Assembly (NCBI RefSeq): GCF_023734115.1 | Contig: NZ_AP025737.1 | Coordinates: forward strand, 1 to 64,000 | Length of the DNA stretch: 64,000 nucleotides | Origin: Herbiconiux sp. L3-i23 | GTDB lineage: Bacteria; Actinomycetota; Actinomycetes; Actinomycetales; Microbacteriaceae | Direction: 5' to 3' | Shown here: positions 1 to 13,235 of the stretch, one piece after another | How positions within the stretch are numbered: position 1 is the first letter of the stretch | How the letters are laid out: every line of letters starts with the position of its first letter | The notes under the pieces: generated by a model | The model's database searches: none | Told to the model about the DNA's origin: nothing | What the model saw: the letters and a program-made list of their open reading frames with translations, nothing else | Made by a program: the position numbers and the translations under genes

Positions 1-100
1 ATTCTCCGACATCTCAACGGTTTCCGAGGTCACAGCGTGGTCTCGGGGGCATCGGCCGAACGCCGCTCCGGCGCAGAGCGCCACAGTTCACGGGAGCCCA

Positions 101-1516
101 ATGGCAGAGGCAGCACAGACCAGGCAGGTCTGGAGCGCGATGCTCGATGCGCTCGGTACCGACGATCGGATCACGCCGCAGCTCCGAGGGTTCATCAACC
201 TCGTCGAGCCCAAAGGCATCATGGCCGGCACCATGTACCTCGAGGTCCCCAACGACCTCACCCGCGGAATGCTCGAGCAGCGCATCCGTGTCCCTCTACT
301 GAATGCGATCGCCTCCCTCGACCCCGGGCTCGAAGTGGCGAACTTCGCGATCGTCGTCAACCCTGACATCGATACCAGCCCGGTGGTGCCCGTCAGCGAC
401 GCCGCCGAGCCGCACTACATCGAGACCCCGGTGCAGACCGTCACCGAACAGGGCGCCCCTGTGGCGCGCGGCGAGACGCGGCTGAACGGCAAGTACAACT
501 TCGACAATTTCGTCATCGGCGCCTCCAACCGCTTCGCCCATGCCGCCGCCGTCGCGGTGGCCGAGGCGCCGGCGAAGGCGTACAACCCGCTGTTCATCTA
601 CGGCGACTCCGGTCTCGGCAAGACGCACCTGCTTCACGCGATCGGCCACTACGCGGTCAATCTGTATCCCGGCATCCGAGTGCGGTACGTCAGCTCCGAG
701 GAGTTCACGAACGACTTCATCAACTCGATCGCCACGAACCGTTCGTCGCTGTTCCAGGCGAGGTACCGCGATGTCGACGTGCTCCTCATCGACGACATCC
801 AGTTCCTGCAGGGCAAGGACTCCACTCAAGAGGCGTTCTTCCATACCTTCAACACGCTGCACGACCACAACAAGCAGGTCGTCATCACCAGCGATCTTCC
901 GCCGAAGCATTTGACGGGGTTCGAGGACCGTATGCGCTCGCGGTTCGAGTGGGGTCTGATCACCGACGTCCAAGCGCCCGACCTCGAGACCCGCATCGCG
1001 ATCCTCCGCAAGAGGGCGCAGAGCGACAAGCTGCAGGTTCCCGACGACATCCTCGAGTTCATGGCTTCGAAGGTGTCGAGCAACATCCGCGAGCTCGAGG
1101 GAACCCTGATCAGGGTGACCGCGTTCGCCAGCCTCAACCGGACTCCCGTCGACATGTCGTTGGTGCAGACGGTGTTGAAGGACCTCATCACGCTCGATGA
1201 GGACAACGTCATCGCGCCGGTCGACATCATCAATCACACCGCCGACTACTTCAAGCTGAGCGTCGACGACCTCTACGGCTCGTCGCGTTCGCAAGCCATC
1301 GCCACGGCCCGTCAGATCGCCATGTACCTCTGCAGGGAGCTGACGAACCTCTCACTCCCCAAGATCGGCCAGCTCTTCGGCGGACGCGACCACACCACCG
1401 TCATGTACGCGAACAAGAAGATCAGCGAGCTCATGAAAGAGCGGCGATCGATCTACAACCAGGTGACGGAACTCACAAGCCGGATCAAGCAGAATCACCG
1501 CTACTCGCGCGGTTGA
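101..1516 (+). CDS. dnaA: Chromosomal replication initiator DnaA
   Basis: Binds DnaA boxes in the adjacent oriC, forms an ATP-dependent filament and melts the origin to load the replicative helicase. The 471-residue product has the normal length for actinobacteria. Walker A (GDSGLGKT) is at about residues 168-175 and Walker B (LLIDDIQFL) at about 228-236. The domain IV DNA-binding signature [15 protein letters not shown] lies near residues 427-441. The start is ATG with a purine-rich CGGGAG 4-9 bases upstream. Followed directly by oriC and dnaN, the standard order. Confidence 0.98.
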   Translation: MAEAAQTRQVWSAMLDALGTDDRITPQLRGFINLVEPKGIMAGTMYLEVPNDLTRGMLEQRIRVPLLNAIASLDPGLEVANFAIVVNPDIDTSPVVPVSDAAEPHYIETPVQTVTEQGAPVARGETRLNGKYNFDNFVIGASNRFAHAAAVAVAEAPAKAYNPLFIYGDSGLGKTHLLHAIGHYAVNLYPGIRVRYVSSEEFTNDFINSIATNRSSLFQARYRDVDVLLIDDIQFLQGKDSTQEAFFHTFNTLHDHNKQVVITSDLPPKHLTGFEDRMRSRFEWGLITDVQAPDLETRIAILRKRAQSDKLQVPDDILEFMASKVSSNIRELEGTLIRVTAFASLNRTPVDMSLVQTVLKDLITLDEDNVIAPVDIINHTADYFKLSVDDLYGSSRSQAIATARQIAMYLCRELTNLSLPKIGQLFGGRDHTTVMYANKKISELMKERRSIYNQVTELTSRIKQNHRYSRG

Positions 1517-1953
1517 CCGACCGGTTCTCCACAGTTTCCACAGGCTTTTCCCCCGTTCATGCCTCTTCGGGGATGCTTCGCCGCGCGCTGCTCACAGCAT
1601 GTGGACGGATCTGTGGACAAGTCGGGGACGACACGCGACGGGCCTGTGGGGAATCCCATCGATCATGTGCAACTCGATCGGCCGAGGCCCCCTGCCGATC
1701 GACATCGTCCGCAGCGGCCCCCACACGAGATGCACATCTTCCATGGGTGTAGTTCCCTACTCCCGACAAGGATGTCAGCCGGCCGTCCACACCATCCACA
1801 CCCGTTAAGAGTGTTCCTATAGATATTCCTTCTGACTTCTCCGACAACCTTTTACCGACGGCGGGAGAGCGGGGCAGAGGCGCGGACGCCCGGTTATGCG
1901 CGGGGGACACAGCCGCTAGCATTGACCACCGGTAAGAACAGACAGGGGAAAGC
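1517..1953. other. oriC: Chromosomal replication origin (oriC)
   Basis: A 437-base gene-free stretch between dnaA and dnaN. DnaA-box-like 9-mers: TTCTCCACA (1525-1533), GTTTCCACA (1534-1542), CCGTCCACA on the minus strand (1600-1608), TTGTCCACA on the minus strand (1612-1620), TTCCCCACA on the minus strand (1645-1653), CCGTCCACA (1783-1791) and CCATCCACA (1792-1800). An AT-richer tract at about 1804-1855, with TATAGATATTCC, follows the last pair and is the best candidate for the unwinding element. Function is inferred from position and box clustering. Confidence 0.9.
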
Positions 1954-3099
1954 GTGAAGTTCCAGGCGAACAGGGACGTCTTCAGCGAGGCTGTGTCCTT
2001 CGCGGTGAAACTCCTTCCCCAGCGGACGACCCTTCCGATCCTGAGCGGTGTGCTCATCGAGGCCGGCAGCAACGGTCTCACCCTGTCGTCGTTCGACTAC
2101 GAGGTGTCCGCCCGCACCGAGATCGCCGCCGAGGTTTCCGAGCCCGGCCGTGCGCTGGTGTCCGGTCGACTCCTCGCCGACATCGCCAGCCGACTCCCGA
2201 ACGCACCCGTCGAGGTGGCCTCCGAGGACAGCCGCATCGTGGTCCGCGCCGGCTCCGCCCGCTTCACCCTTCTGAGCATGCCGGTCGAGGAGTACCCGAG
2301 CCTGCCGAAGATCGGCGAGCCCACCGGTGTCGTCGCCGCCGACGTCTTCGCGAGCGCCGTCGCCCAGGTCGCGGTCGCCGCGTCGCGCGACGACGTCACG
2401 CCCGTCATCACCGGTGTCCAGCTCGAGATCTCCGGCGACCGACTCAACCTCATCGCCACCGACCGGTACCGCGTCGCCGTGCGCGGCATCCAGTGGGAGG
2501 CGAGCGCCGACGGGCTCGAGAAGCTCAGCGCCCTCGTCCCCGCCCGCACGCTCCAGGAGGTCGGCAAGACCTTCGGCTCGAGCGGCACGATCGCGATCTC
2601 GATCTCCGGCAGCGAGGACCGCGAGCTCATCGCGTTCAGCGCAGACCGCAAGACGGTGACGTCGCTCCTGATCAAGGGCAACTTCCCGCCCGTCGGTCGC
2701 CTGTTCCCCGAGGTCGTCGAGAACTACGCCGTGATGAACACCGGCGAGCTGATCGAGGCCACCCGCCGAGTCCAGCTCGTGCTCGAGCGCGAAGCCGCGC
2801 TCCGATACTCCTTCGACCTCGACGGTCTGACGCTCGAAGCCATCGGCAGCGAGCAGGCTCAGGCCTCCGAGAACATCGAAGCCCTTCTGACCGGGACTGA
2901 CACCGTCGTCTCCCTCAAGCCGCAGTTCTTGCTCGACGGGCTGGGAGCCGTTCACTCGGAGTTCGTGCGCATCGCGTTCACGAAGACCGAGAACCCGAAC
3001 AAGCCGGGTCCGGTGCTCATCACCAGCCAGTCCAGCAAGGAGCAGAGCGGAACCGACGACTATCGGTACCTGCTGCAGCCCAACCTCCTGCTGCGCTGA
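1954..3099 (+). CDS. dnaN: DNA polymerase III sliding clamp (beta subunit)
   Basis: Ring-shaped processivity clamp that tethers the replicative polymerase and repair factors to DNA. The 381-residue length and the opening MKFQANRDVFSEAVSFAVK match actinobacterial beta clamps, as do the three repeated clamp domains. The start is GTG at 1954, preceded by AGGGGAAA at 1944-1951; no ATG fits better. Lies immediately downstream of oriC and upstream of gnd. Confidence 0.97.
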   Translation: MKFQANRDVFSEAVSFAVKLLPQRTTLPILSGVLIEAGSNGLTLSSFDYEVSARTEIAAEVSEPGRALVSGRLLADIASRLPNAPVEVASEDSRIVVRAGSARFTLLSMPVEEYPSLPKIGEPTGVVAADVFASAVAQVAVAASRDDVTPVITGVQLEISGDRLNLIATDRYRVAVRGIQWEASADGLEKLSALVPARTLQEVGKTFGSSGTIAISISGSEDRELIAFSADRKTVTSLLIKGNFPPVGRLFPEVVENYAVMNTGELIEATRRVQLVLEREAALRYSFDLDGLTLEAIGSEQAQASENIEALLTGTDTVVSLKPQFLLDGLGAVHSEFVRIAFTKTENPNKPGPVLITSQSSKEQSGTDDYRYLLQPNLLLR

Positions 3100-3119
3100 T
3101 CACGAAGGAAACACCTCAC

Positions 3120-4013
3120 ATGCAACTCGGTCTCATCGGTCTCGGCAAGATGGGCAACAACATGCGTACCCGGCTGCAGAACGCCGGTATCGACGTGGTG
3201 GGCTACGACACGAATCCCGACGTCTCCGACGTCAAGGACCTCGCCGAACTCGCGTCGCGCCTCGAGGCGCCGCGCACCGTCTGGGTGATGGTCCCCGCCG
3301 GAGAGATCACCGACTCGGTGATCACCGAGCTCGCGGGAGTCCTCGAACAGGGCGACCTGGTCATCGACGGCGGCAACTCGAAGTTCACCGAAGACTTCAA
3401 GCACGCCGAGCTGCTCGCGAAGACCGGCGTCGACTACGTCGACTGCGGTGTCTCGGGCGGCGTCTGGGGTCTGAAGAACGGCTACGGCCTGATGGTGGGC
3501 GGCAGCGACGAGCAGGTCCAGCGCGTCATGCCGATCTTCGACGCGCTGCGCCCCGAGGGTCCTCGCGAGGAGAGCTTCGTGCACGTCGGCCCGGTCGGCG
3601 CCGGCCACTACGCGAAGATGGTGCACAACGGCGTCGAGTACGCCATGATGCAGTCCTACGCCGAGGGCTTCGAGCTTCTCCGTTCGCGTGACGACCTCAT
3701 CAAGGACGTCACCGGCACCTTCAAGGCCTGGCAGCGCGGCACGGTCGTCCGCTCGTGGCTCCTCGAGCTGCTCGTGCTCGCGCTCGAACAGGACCCCGAC
3801 TTCGAGGAGATCGACGACTACGTCGCCGACTCGGGCGAGGGCCGCTGGACCGTCGAAGAGGCTGTCGACCGCAAGGTGCCGATGCCCGCGATCGCCGCGT
3901 CGCTGTTCGCGCGTTACGTCTCCCAGCAGGACCAGTCTCCGGCGATGAAGGCCGTCGCCGCGCTACGTCAGCAGTTCGGCGGACACGCCACCAAGCCGTC
4001 CGCCGACGGCTGA
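3120..4013 (+). CDS. gnd: 6-phosphogluconate dehydrogenase, decarboxylating, short form
   Basis: Oxidative decarboxylation of 6-phosphogluconate to ribulose 5-phosphate in the pentose phosphate pathway. The N-terminal Rossmann motif GLIGLGKMG is at the start, and the substrate-binding signature DCGVSGGVWGLKNGYG is in the middle. At 297 residues it belongs to the short, GndA-like class rather than the roughly 470-residue class. It sits between dnaN and recF, a position seen in many actinobacteria. Stop to recF start is 16 bases, so co-transcription is likely. Confidence 0.95.
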   Translation: MQLGLIGLGKMGNNMRTRLQNAGIDVVGYDTNPDVSDVKDLAELASRLEAPRTVWVMVPAGEITDSVITELAGVLEQGDLVIDGGNSKFTEDFKHAELLAKTGVDYVDCGVSGGVWGLKNGYGLMVGGSDEQVQRVMPIFDALRPEGPREESFVHVGPVGAGHYAKMVHNGVEYAMMQSYAEGFELLRSRDDLIKDVTGTFKAWQRGTVVRSWLLELLVLALEQDPDFEEIDDYVADSGEGRWTVEEAVDRKVPMPAIAASLFARYVSQQDQSPAMKAVAALRQQFGGHATKPSADG

Positions 4014-4029
4014 GTAGAAGAGGTCCGGC

Positions 4030-5217
4030 GTGAGGGTGCGCCATCTGAACCTGGTCGACTTCCGTAATTACGAGAGCGCCGACGTCGAGCTGCTGCCCGG
4101 CGTCAACGTGTTCGTCGGCAGCAACGGCCAGGGGAAGACCAACCTCGTCGAGTCCCTCGGCTACCTCAGCACCCTCGGGTCCCACCGGGTCTCGTCCGAC
4201 CAGGCGCTCGTGCGTCAGGGGAAGGATTCCGCGATCGTCCGAGCGCTGCTGGCGCACGGCGACCGCGAGATCCTCGTGGAACTGCAGATCAACGCGGGTT
4301 CGGCCAACAAGGTGCAGGTGGGCAGGTCCCCGGCGAAGCTCCGGGACCTGCCCCGGTACCTGTCGAGTGTGCTCTTCGCCCCCGAAGACCTGTCGCTGGT
4401 GCGCGGCGATCCGTCGGGGCGCCGCCGGATGCTCGACAATCTGCTCGTCCTGCTCTCTCCTCGCCTGGCCGGAGTGCTCTCGGACTACGACCGGGTCCTC
4501 CGTCAGCGCAACACCCTGCTCAAGAGCGCCCGCGCCACGGGGACAAAGGGCGCGGGGCTCGCCACCCTCGACATCTGGGACGAACGGCTCGTGGAGCTGG
4601 GATCCGAGATCGTCGCGCAGCGCCTGTCCCTCGTCGACCAGCTGCGCGGACACGTCGCCGGTGCGTATACCGCCATCGCCGGCGCCGACCACCGCCCCCG
4701 ACTCGGGATGCAGGTGAGCGTCCTCGCGAACGATCCCGACTCCGACGACCGCGGTACCGAGCGGGTGGAGTCGAGCATCGACGCCGCCGAGCTGGCCGAG
4801 CGCTTCCGCGAGAGCCTTTCGCGGGTGCGTCCACGCGAACTCGACCGCGCGATCACGCTCGTCGGGCCCCACCGCGACGACCTGCACCTCGAACTCAACG
4901 GACTTCCGGCCCGCGGATACGCCAGTCACGGGGAGTCCTGGTCGTTCGCGCTCGCTCTGCGACTCGCCGCTGCGGAACTGGTCCGCGAGAGCTCGTCGGC
5001 TGGTGACCCGGTACTGATCCTCGACGACGTGTTCGCCGAGCTCGACGAACCCCGACGCGAGCGCTTGGCCGTCGCCGTCGCCGGCTACGAGCAGGTCCTC
5101 GTCACCGCAGCCGTCGAGGGCGACATCCCGTCGACGCTCACCGGTCGGCTGATCCGCATCCGCGCAGGTCGCATCGACGGGGTCGCCGAGCAGACCGCCG
5201 ACGGGGATGTCGCGTGA
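4030..5217 (+). CDS. recF: DNA replication and repair protein RecF
   Basis: SMC-like ATPase that helps load RecA at single-strand gaps. The 395-residue protein begins with the typical MRVRHLNLVDFRNYESADVE; Walker A (GSNGQGKTN) is at about residues 33-41 and Walker B (PVLILDDVFAELDE) near 330-343. Start is GTG with GAAGAGG at 4017-4023. Its stop overlaps the next gene's GTG by four bases (GTGA), indicating translational coupling with the DUF721 gene. Confidence 0.96.
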   Translation: MRVRHLNLVDFRNYESADVELLPGVNVFVGSNGQGKTNLVESLGYLSTLGSHRVSSDQALVRQGKDSAIVRALLAHGDREILVELQINAGSANKVQVGRSPAKLRDLPRYLSSVLFAPEDLSLVRGDPSGRRRMLDNLLVLLSPRLAGVLSDYDRVLRQRNTLLKSARATGTKGAGLATLDIWDERLVELGSEIVAQRLSLVDQLRGHVAGAYTAIAGADHRPRLGMQVSVLANDPDSDDRGTERVESSIDAAELAERFRESLSRVRPRELDRAITLVGPHRDDLHLELNGLPARGYASHGESWSFALALRLAAAELVRESSSAGDPVLILDDVFAELDEPRRERLAVAVAGYEQVLVTAAVEGDIPSTLTGRLIRIRAGRIDGVAEQTADGDVA

Positions 5218-5711
5218 AGGACGACGACGTTCGGGACGAGGCGAGGTCGGTGTATCTCCGTCTGCGGGAGGCGTTCGGAGGTGCTCCGCGGACGTCGGCG
5301 AGGCGGACGAAGAGCAGGCGGGCCAAGGAAGGCGAGACGGTTCCCTTCGGACCCGGCCGCGACCCCGGCACCATGGGGGACGTGCTCGATTCGCTCACGA
5401 AGACGATGGGGTGGACGACGCCGCTGGCGCAGACCGACCTCGTCGCCGCATGGCGCGACATCGCGGGGCCGGAGACCGCGGAGCACTCCTCTCCTACCGG
5501 CATCGACGACGGAGTGCTGCAGGTTAAGTGCGATTCGACCGCGTGGGCGACGCAGCTCCGACTGATGCGGACCGAGCTGATCACGCGCATCATGAGGGAG
5601 TACCCGGACGCCGGTGTGGAGAACATCTCCTTTTCCGGGCCTGGTGCCCCCACCTGGAAACGTGGTCCCAGGTCGATTCCAGGGCGGGGTCCGCGCGATA
5701 CCTACGGGTGA
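5214..5711 (+). CDS. dciA: DUF721 / DciA-family protein (probable helicase-loading factor)
   Basis: The 165-residue protein has a central DUF721 domain (DVLDSLTKTMGWTTPLAQTD, then a DIAGPETAEHSSPTGIDDG block). DUF721 proteins include DciA, which works with the replicative helicase in bacteria that lack DnaC/DnaI; the assignment here rests on the domain and the recF-gyrB position, as in mycobacteria. GTG start overlaps the recF stop. The C-terminus is basic and Gly/Pro-rich. Confidence 0.85.
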   Translation: MKDDDVRDEARSVYLRLREAFGGAPRTSARRTKSRRAKEGETVPFGPGRDPGTMGDVLDSLTKTMGWTTPLAQTDLVAAWRDIAGPETAEHSSPTGIDDGVLQVKCDSTAWATQLRLMRTELITRIMREYPDAGVENISFSGPGAPTWKRGPRSIPGRGPRDTYG

Positions 5712-5762
5712 GCCGACAAAAGAGGTCACCCCTGCGGAATTCGTCGCTCAGAAAGCCTCTGA

Positions 5763-7808
<2,046 letters not shown>

Positions 7809-7919
7809 CCGCGCGATCGTGCCGGCGACGGCGGTCGGGTGACGCGCACTCGTGTGCCCCTCATCCGGACCGCCGACCTAGAGCTTTCCACCGACTTCCC
7901 ACCGTAAGAACGGACCCCG

Positions 7920-10437
<2,518 letters not shown>

Positions 10438-10445
<8 letters not shown>

Positions 10446-10854
10446 TGTCGCCGAGAAACTCGCGCGCAAGTCGTCTTCGTCTGCGCGGACCCCTCAGGCC
10501 AAGCAGGTCCGTCTGAAGCTGGTCTACGTCGACTTCTGGTCGGCGGTGAAGCTGTCGTTCCTCGTGATGGTCGCGCTCGGCATCGTGCTGATCGTGGGCA
10601 GCTTCCTCGTCTGGATGGTGCTCGCGCAGACGGGTATCTTCGACACCCTGAGCGGCCTCTACGGTGAGATCTCCGGCGAGGACAGCTTCAGCATCACCGA
10701 GATCTTCGGACTCGGACAGGTGCTCGGCATCGCCCTGGTGCTGGCCATCCTCAACATCATCGTCGGCACCGTGCTCGGCGCGATCGCGACGGTGCTGTAC
10801 AACCTGAGCGTCCGCATCACCGGCGGTGTGCTCGTCGGTTTCGCCAACCAGTAG
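10438..10854 (+). CDS. DUF3566 transmembrane protein
   Basis: A 138-residue protein with a cytoplasmic N-terminus and two hydrophobic segments (about residues 36-60 and 90-120). Genes of this family lie directly after gyrA in most actinobacteria; the function is unknown. ATG start at 10438 lies inside the gyrA coding end (8 bp overlap), so it is probably co-translated with gyrA. The segment [16 protein letters not shown] is typical of the family. Confidence 0.88.
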
Positions 10855-10905
10855 GCGATTCGCACAGCAGGCCATCCGTAAGGTAAAGTCGAACCTGCTG
10901 TTTTC

Positions 10906-10979
10906 GGGGCTATAGCTCAGGCGGTTAGAGCGCTTCGCTGATAACGAAGAGGTCCCAGGTTCAAGTCCTGGTAGCCCCA
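10906..10979 (+). tRNA. tRNA-Ile (GAT)
   Basis: Cloverleaf with acceptor stem GGGGCTA/TAGCCCC, D-arm AGCTCAG-GCGGTTAGAGC, anticodon stem CTTCG/CGAAG around the loop CTGATAA, and T-arm CCAGGTTCAAGTCCTGG. No CCA is encoded. Forms a pair with tRNA-Ala downstream, as is usual behind gyrA in actinobacteria. Confidence 0.97.
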
Positions 10980-10990
10980 CGTACACCCGG

Positions 10991-11010
10991 TGCGCCGCTT
11001 CGGCGGCGCA
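10991..11010 (+). other. UUCG-tetraloop hairpin between two tRNAs
   Basis: A perfect 8-bp stem, TGCGCCGC/GCGGCGCA, closed by the very stable TTCG tetraloop, in the 42-base spacer between tRNA-Ile and tRNA-Ala. There is no T-run, so it is unlikely to be a terminator. A role in processing a dicistronic tRNA transcript is an inference. Confidence 0.6.
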
Positions 11011-11021
11011 TCGGAGCACAC

Positions 11022-11094
11022 GGGGACGTAGCTCAGTTGGCAGAGCGCCTGCTTTGCAAGCAGGATGTCAGGGGTTCGATTCCCCTCGTCTCCA
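11022..11094 (+). tRNA. tRNA-Ala (TGC)
   Basis: Acceptor stem GGGGACG/CGTCTCC, D-arm AGCTCAGTTGGCAGAGC, anticodon stem CCTGC/GCAGG around TTTGCAA, T-arm AGGGGTTCGATTCCCCT. No CCA is encoded. Its last part (11077-11096) is repeated exactly at 11240-11259. Confidence 0.97.
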
Positions 11095-11152
11095 CAAACG
11101 ACGAACCAAGCGCCACCGAAGGGTGGCGCTTTTTGTCGTTTGTGGAGACGAG
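11085..11152 (+). terminator. Nested inverted repeat and terminator behind tRNA-Ala
   Basis: Inner hairpin AAGCGCCACC/GGTGGCGCTT (11108-11117 with 11122-11131, GAAG loop) followed by a T-run to 11134, a standard intrinsic terminator. It is enclosed by a perfect 18-bp inverted repeat, CTCGTCTCCACAAACGAC (11085-11102) and its complement (11135-11152), whose left arm includes the 3' end of tRNA-Ala. If the outer arms paired in the transcript, the tRNA acceptor strand would be sequestered. Confidence 0.8.
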
Positions 11153-11239
11153 AGGATGAGAAGCCGGGTGAAGGTGGGCCCCTGCCCGCGAGGGGCCCCG
11201 GGCGGCGCGAAGCGACGGCTGGGGGAGCGGGTAGGGAGT

Positions 11240-11334
11240 CGATTCCCCTCGTCTCCACAGACGGCACTGTGTTGGCTAACGATCAAGGCGTCGGCCAAAG
11301 GGCGGCGCTCTTGTCATTTGTGGATGGTGCACCT
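11240..11334 (+). repeat. Decayed second copy of the tRNA-Ala tail plus terminator
   Basis: The 20 bases CGATTCCCCTCGTCTCCACA at 11240-11259 are identical to 11077-11096 (end of tRNA-Ala). What follows (AAGGCGTCGGCCAAAGGGCGGCGCTCTTGTCATTTGTGGA) looks like a degraded version of the terminator region behind the true tRNA. The 11095-11464 interval therefore holds a terminator and this duplicate; no gene is seen in it. Confidence 0.6.
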
Positions 11335-11464
11335 CCCTCGTATCGCTTCGCTCAACGGGCGGGTCTTGAGGGACTTTCGGCCCCGCATTCCGCGCCGCCG
11401 GGGGCCGCTAGAGTCGTTAGGGCCGTCGAGACGGCTCTCTTCGACAACGAGAACGGTGAATGCG

Positions 11465-12493
11465 ATGCGAATCGGTATCCTCACGTCCGGCGGTGACTGC
11501 CCCGGTCTCAACGCGGTGATCCGCGGCGCGGTGCTGAAGGGCGACCGTGCCTACAACGCCGAGTTCGCCGGCTTCCGCTACGGGTGGCGCGGCGTCGTCG
11601 AGGGCGACATCGTGCCGCTGGACCGTCACGACGTGCGCGGTCTCTCGCGTCAGGGAGGAACCATTCTCGGCTCCTCGCGGACCAACCCCTTCGAAGGCGA
11701 GAACGGCGGGCCCGACAACATCAAGCGGACCCTGGCGGAGAACGGCATCGACGCGATCATCGCGATCGGCGGTGAAGGGACCCTCGCCGCCGCGCGCCGA
11801 CTGTCCGACGAGGGCATCAACATCGTGGGCGTCCCCAAGACGATCGACAACGACCTCGCCGGCACCGACTACTCGTTCGGCTTCGACACCGCCGTCGAGA
11901 TCGCCACCGAGGCGATCGACCGCGTGCGGACGACCGCCGAATCGCACCAGCGCTGCATCCTCGTCGAGGTCATGGGCCGCCACGTCGGGTGGATCGCCCT
12001 GCACTCGGGGATGGCCGCCGGTGCGCACGCCATCCTCATCCCCGAGCGCCCGATGAGCATCGAGCAGATCTGCGAGTGGGTCGAAAGCGTCCGCGACCGC
12101 GGCCGGGCTGCGGTGCTGGCCGTCTCCGAGGGCTTCCGTCTCAGCACGATGGAGGAGGAGCACTCGCACCTCGGACTCGACGCATTCAACCGCCCCCGCC
12201 TGGGCGGTATCGCCGAGCTGCTCGCCCCGATGATCGAGGCGCGCACCGGCATCGAATCGCGCTCGGTCGCCCTCGGGCACCTGCAGCGCGGCGGTGTGCC
12301 GAGCGCCTACGACCGGGTCCTCGCCACGCGGCTCGGAATCCACGCGGTCGACGCGGTCGTCGCCGAGCAATGGGGCACCATGGTCGCCCTCCGCGGCACC
12401 GACATCGTGCACTCCACCATCGCCGAGGCCACGGGCGGGCTCAACACGGTGCCCGACGCCCGCTACGACGAGGCCGCCGGACTGTTCGGCTGA
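11465..12493 (+). CDS. pfkA: 6-phosphofructokinase
   Basis: Phosphorylates fructose 6-phosphate to the 1,6-bisphosphate in glycolysis. The 342-residue protein begins MRIGILTSGGDCPGLNAV, the nucleotide-binding start of the family. IAIGGEGTLAAARRL carries Gly at the position that favours ATP over pyrophosphate, and VPKTIDNDL is the catalytic loop with its Asp base. This Gly/Lys combination is typical of the actinobacterial ATP-dependent group III enzymes. ATG at 11465 is chosen; an in-frame GTG at 11456 is possible. Confidence 0.95.
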   Translation: MRIGILTSGGDCPGLNAVIRGAVLKGDRAYNAEFAGFRYGWRGVVEGDIVPLDRHDVRGLSRQGGTILGSSRTNPFEGENGGPDNIKRTLAENGIDAIIAIGGEGTLAAARRLSDEGINIVGVPKTIDNDLAGTDYSFGFDTAVEIATEAIDRVRTTAESHQRCILVEVMGRHVGWIALHSGMAAGAHAILIPERPMSIEQICEWVESVRDRGRAAVLAVSEGFRLSTMEEEHSHLGLDAFNRPRLGGIAELLAPMIEARTGIESRSVALGHLQRGGVPSAYDRVLATRLGIHAVDAVVAEQWGTMVALRGTDIVHSTIAEATGGLNTVPDARYDEAAGLFG

Positions 12494-12505
12494 GAGACGC
12501 CGCAA

Positions 12506-12544
12506 CGAAGAAGGCCCGCCCCCTGAGGGAGCGGGCCTTCTTCG
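12506..12544. terminator. Bidirectional terminator after pfkA
   Basis: A 14-bp perfect stem, CGAAGAAGGCCCGC (12506-12519) with GCGGGCCTTCTTCG (12531-12544), between the convergent pfkA and the reverse-strand membrane-protein gene. A-rich and T-rich flanks allow use in both directions. Confidence 0.85.
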
Positions 12545-12554
12545 TCGAGAATCG

Positions 12555-13136
12555 TCAGGCGGCGGGAGTCGTCGGCGGGACGTCTCCGGGTGCCGCCTCG
12601 GGCTCGTCGTCGGCGATCCACAGATCGTCGTCGGCCCGGAAGGTCTGCCACGCGGCGTATGCGAGGCCCGCGAGGGCCACGACACCGAGACCGACGAGCA
12701 CGAAGGTTCCGGCGCCGGGGCCGGACTTCTTCGGGCCGATGGCCTTCTTCGCGTTCTTGGTCGCCTTCTTCGCCTTCTTGGTGACCACCTCGGCGGTCTT
12801 CTCCGTGCGGCCGCGGACGGCATCGACCACGGAGAGGGCCGATCCGACCACGCCGGCGACGGCGGGAAGGACCTCATCGACCACGGTGTGCTTGGCCGAG
12901 TTCACGGCCGCGTTGGTGACGGCGCGTCCGCGCTCGACACCGGGGCGGAACCGCTCGTCGTACGTCGTCTGCACCCGGGGAACGACCTCCTCGCGGGTGA
13001 GGTGACCGGCCTGTCGTGATGCCTCGCGGATCACCGACGTGGCACGGTCGAGGACCTGCTGCTGCTCCTGCCAAAGCTCCTCAGCGTGACCCTTGAGCTT
13101 GCGGAGCTCCTTCTTGCGCTTGCGGGAAAGACCCAT
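12555..13136 (-). CDS. Conserved single-pass membrane protein, function unknown
   Basis: A 193-residue protein. The N-terminus is very basic (MGLSRKRKKELRKLKGHAEE) and helical; a Lys/Ala-rich stretch (KKAKKATKNAKKAIGPKK) precedes one hydrophobic segment (about residues 145-165, FVLVGLGVVALAGLAYAAW), then an acidic C-terminal tail. I do not recognise a catalytic domain. ATG at 13136 has GGAGG about 6 bases upstream. The reading frame continues upstream of this start on the same strand, but that is shadow sequence opposite ppiA. Confidence 0.75.
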   Translation of the reverse strand: MGLSRKRKKELRKLKGHAEELWQEQQQVLDRATSVIREASRQAGHLTREEVVPRVQTTYDERFRPGVERGRAVTNAAVNSAKHTVVDEVLPAVAGVVGSALSVVDAVRGRTEKTAEVVTKKAKKATKNAKKAIGPKKSGPGAGTFVLVGLGVVALAGLAYAAWQTFRADDDLWIADDEPEAAPGDVPPTTPAA

Positions 13137-13223
13137 CCTTCGCCTCCAATGCGGGAATGCTCGCGTCGCTCCATCTTGCCATCTAGTCCACTGGGAGCGA
13201 CCTGAGGGTTTACAGAGGCTCGG

Positions 13224-13229
13224 TAGGAT
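13224..13229 (+). promoter_or_regulatory. Candidate -10 element of leaderless ppiA
   Basis: TAGGAT ends exactly 6 bases before the ppiA ATG, the geometry expected when transcription begins at the start codon. No Shine-Dalgarno sequence is visible upstream of that ATG. Confidence 0.55.
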
Positions 13230-13235
13230 CGAGAC

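Noticed and set aside
1560-1822. Short forward open frames inside the dnaA-dnaN gap
   Set aside because: No ribosome sites or domains, and they run through the DnaA boxes of oriC.
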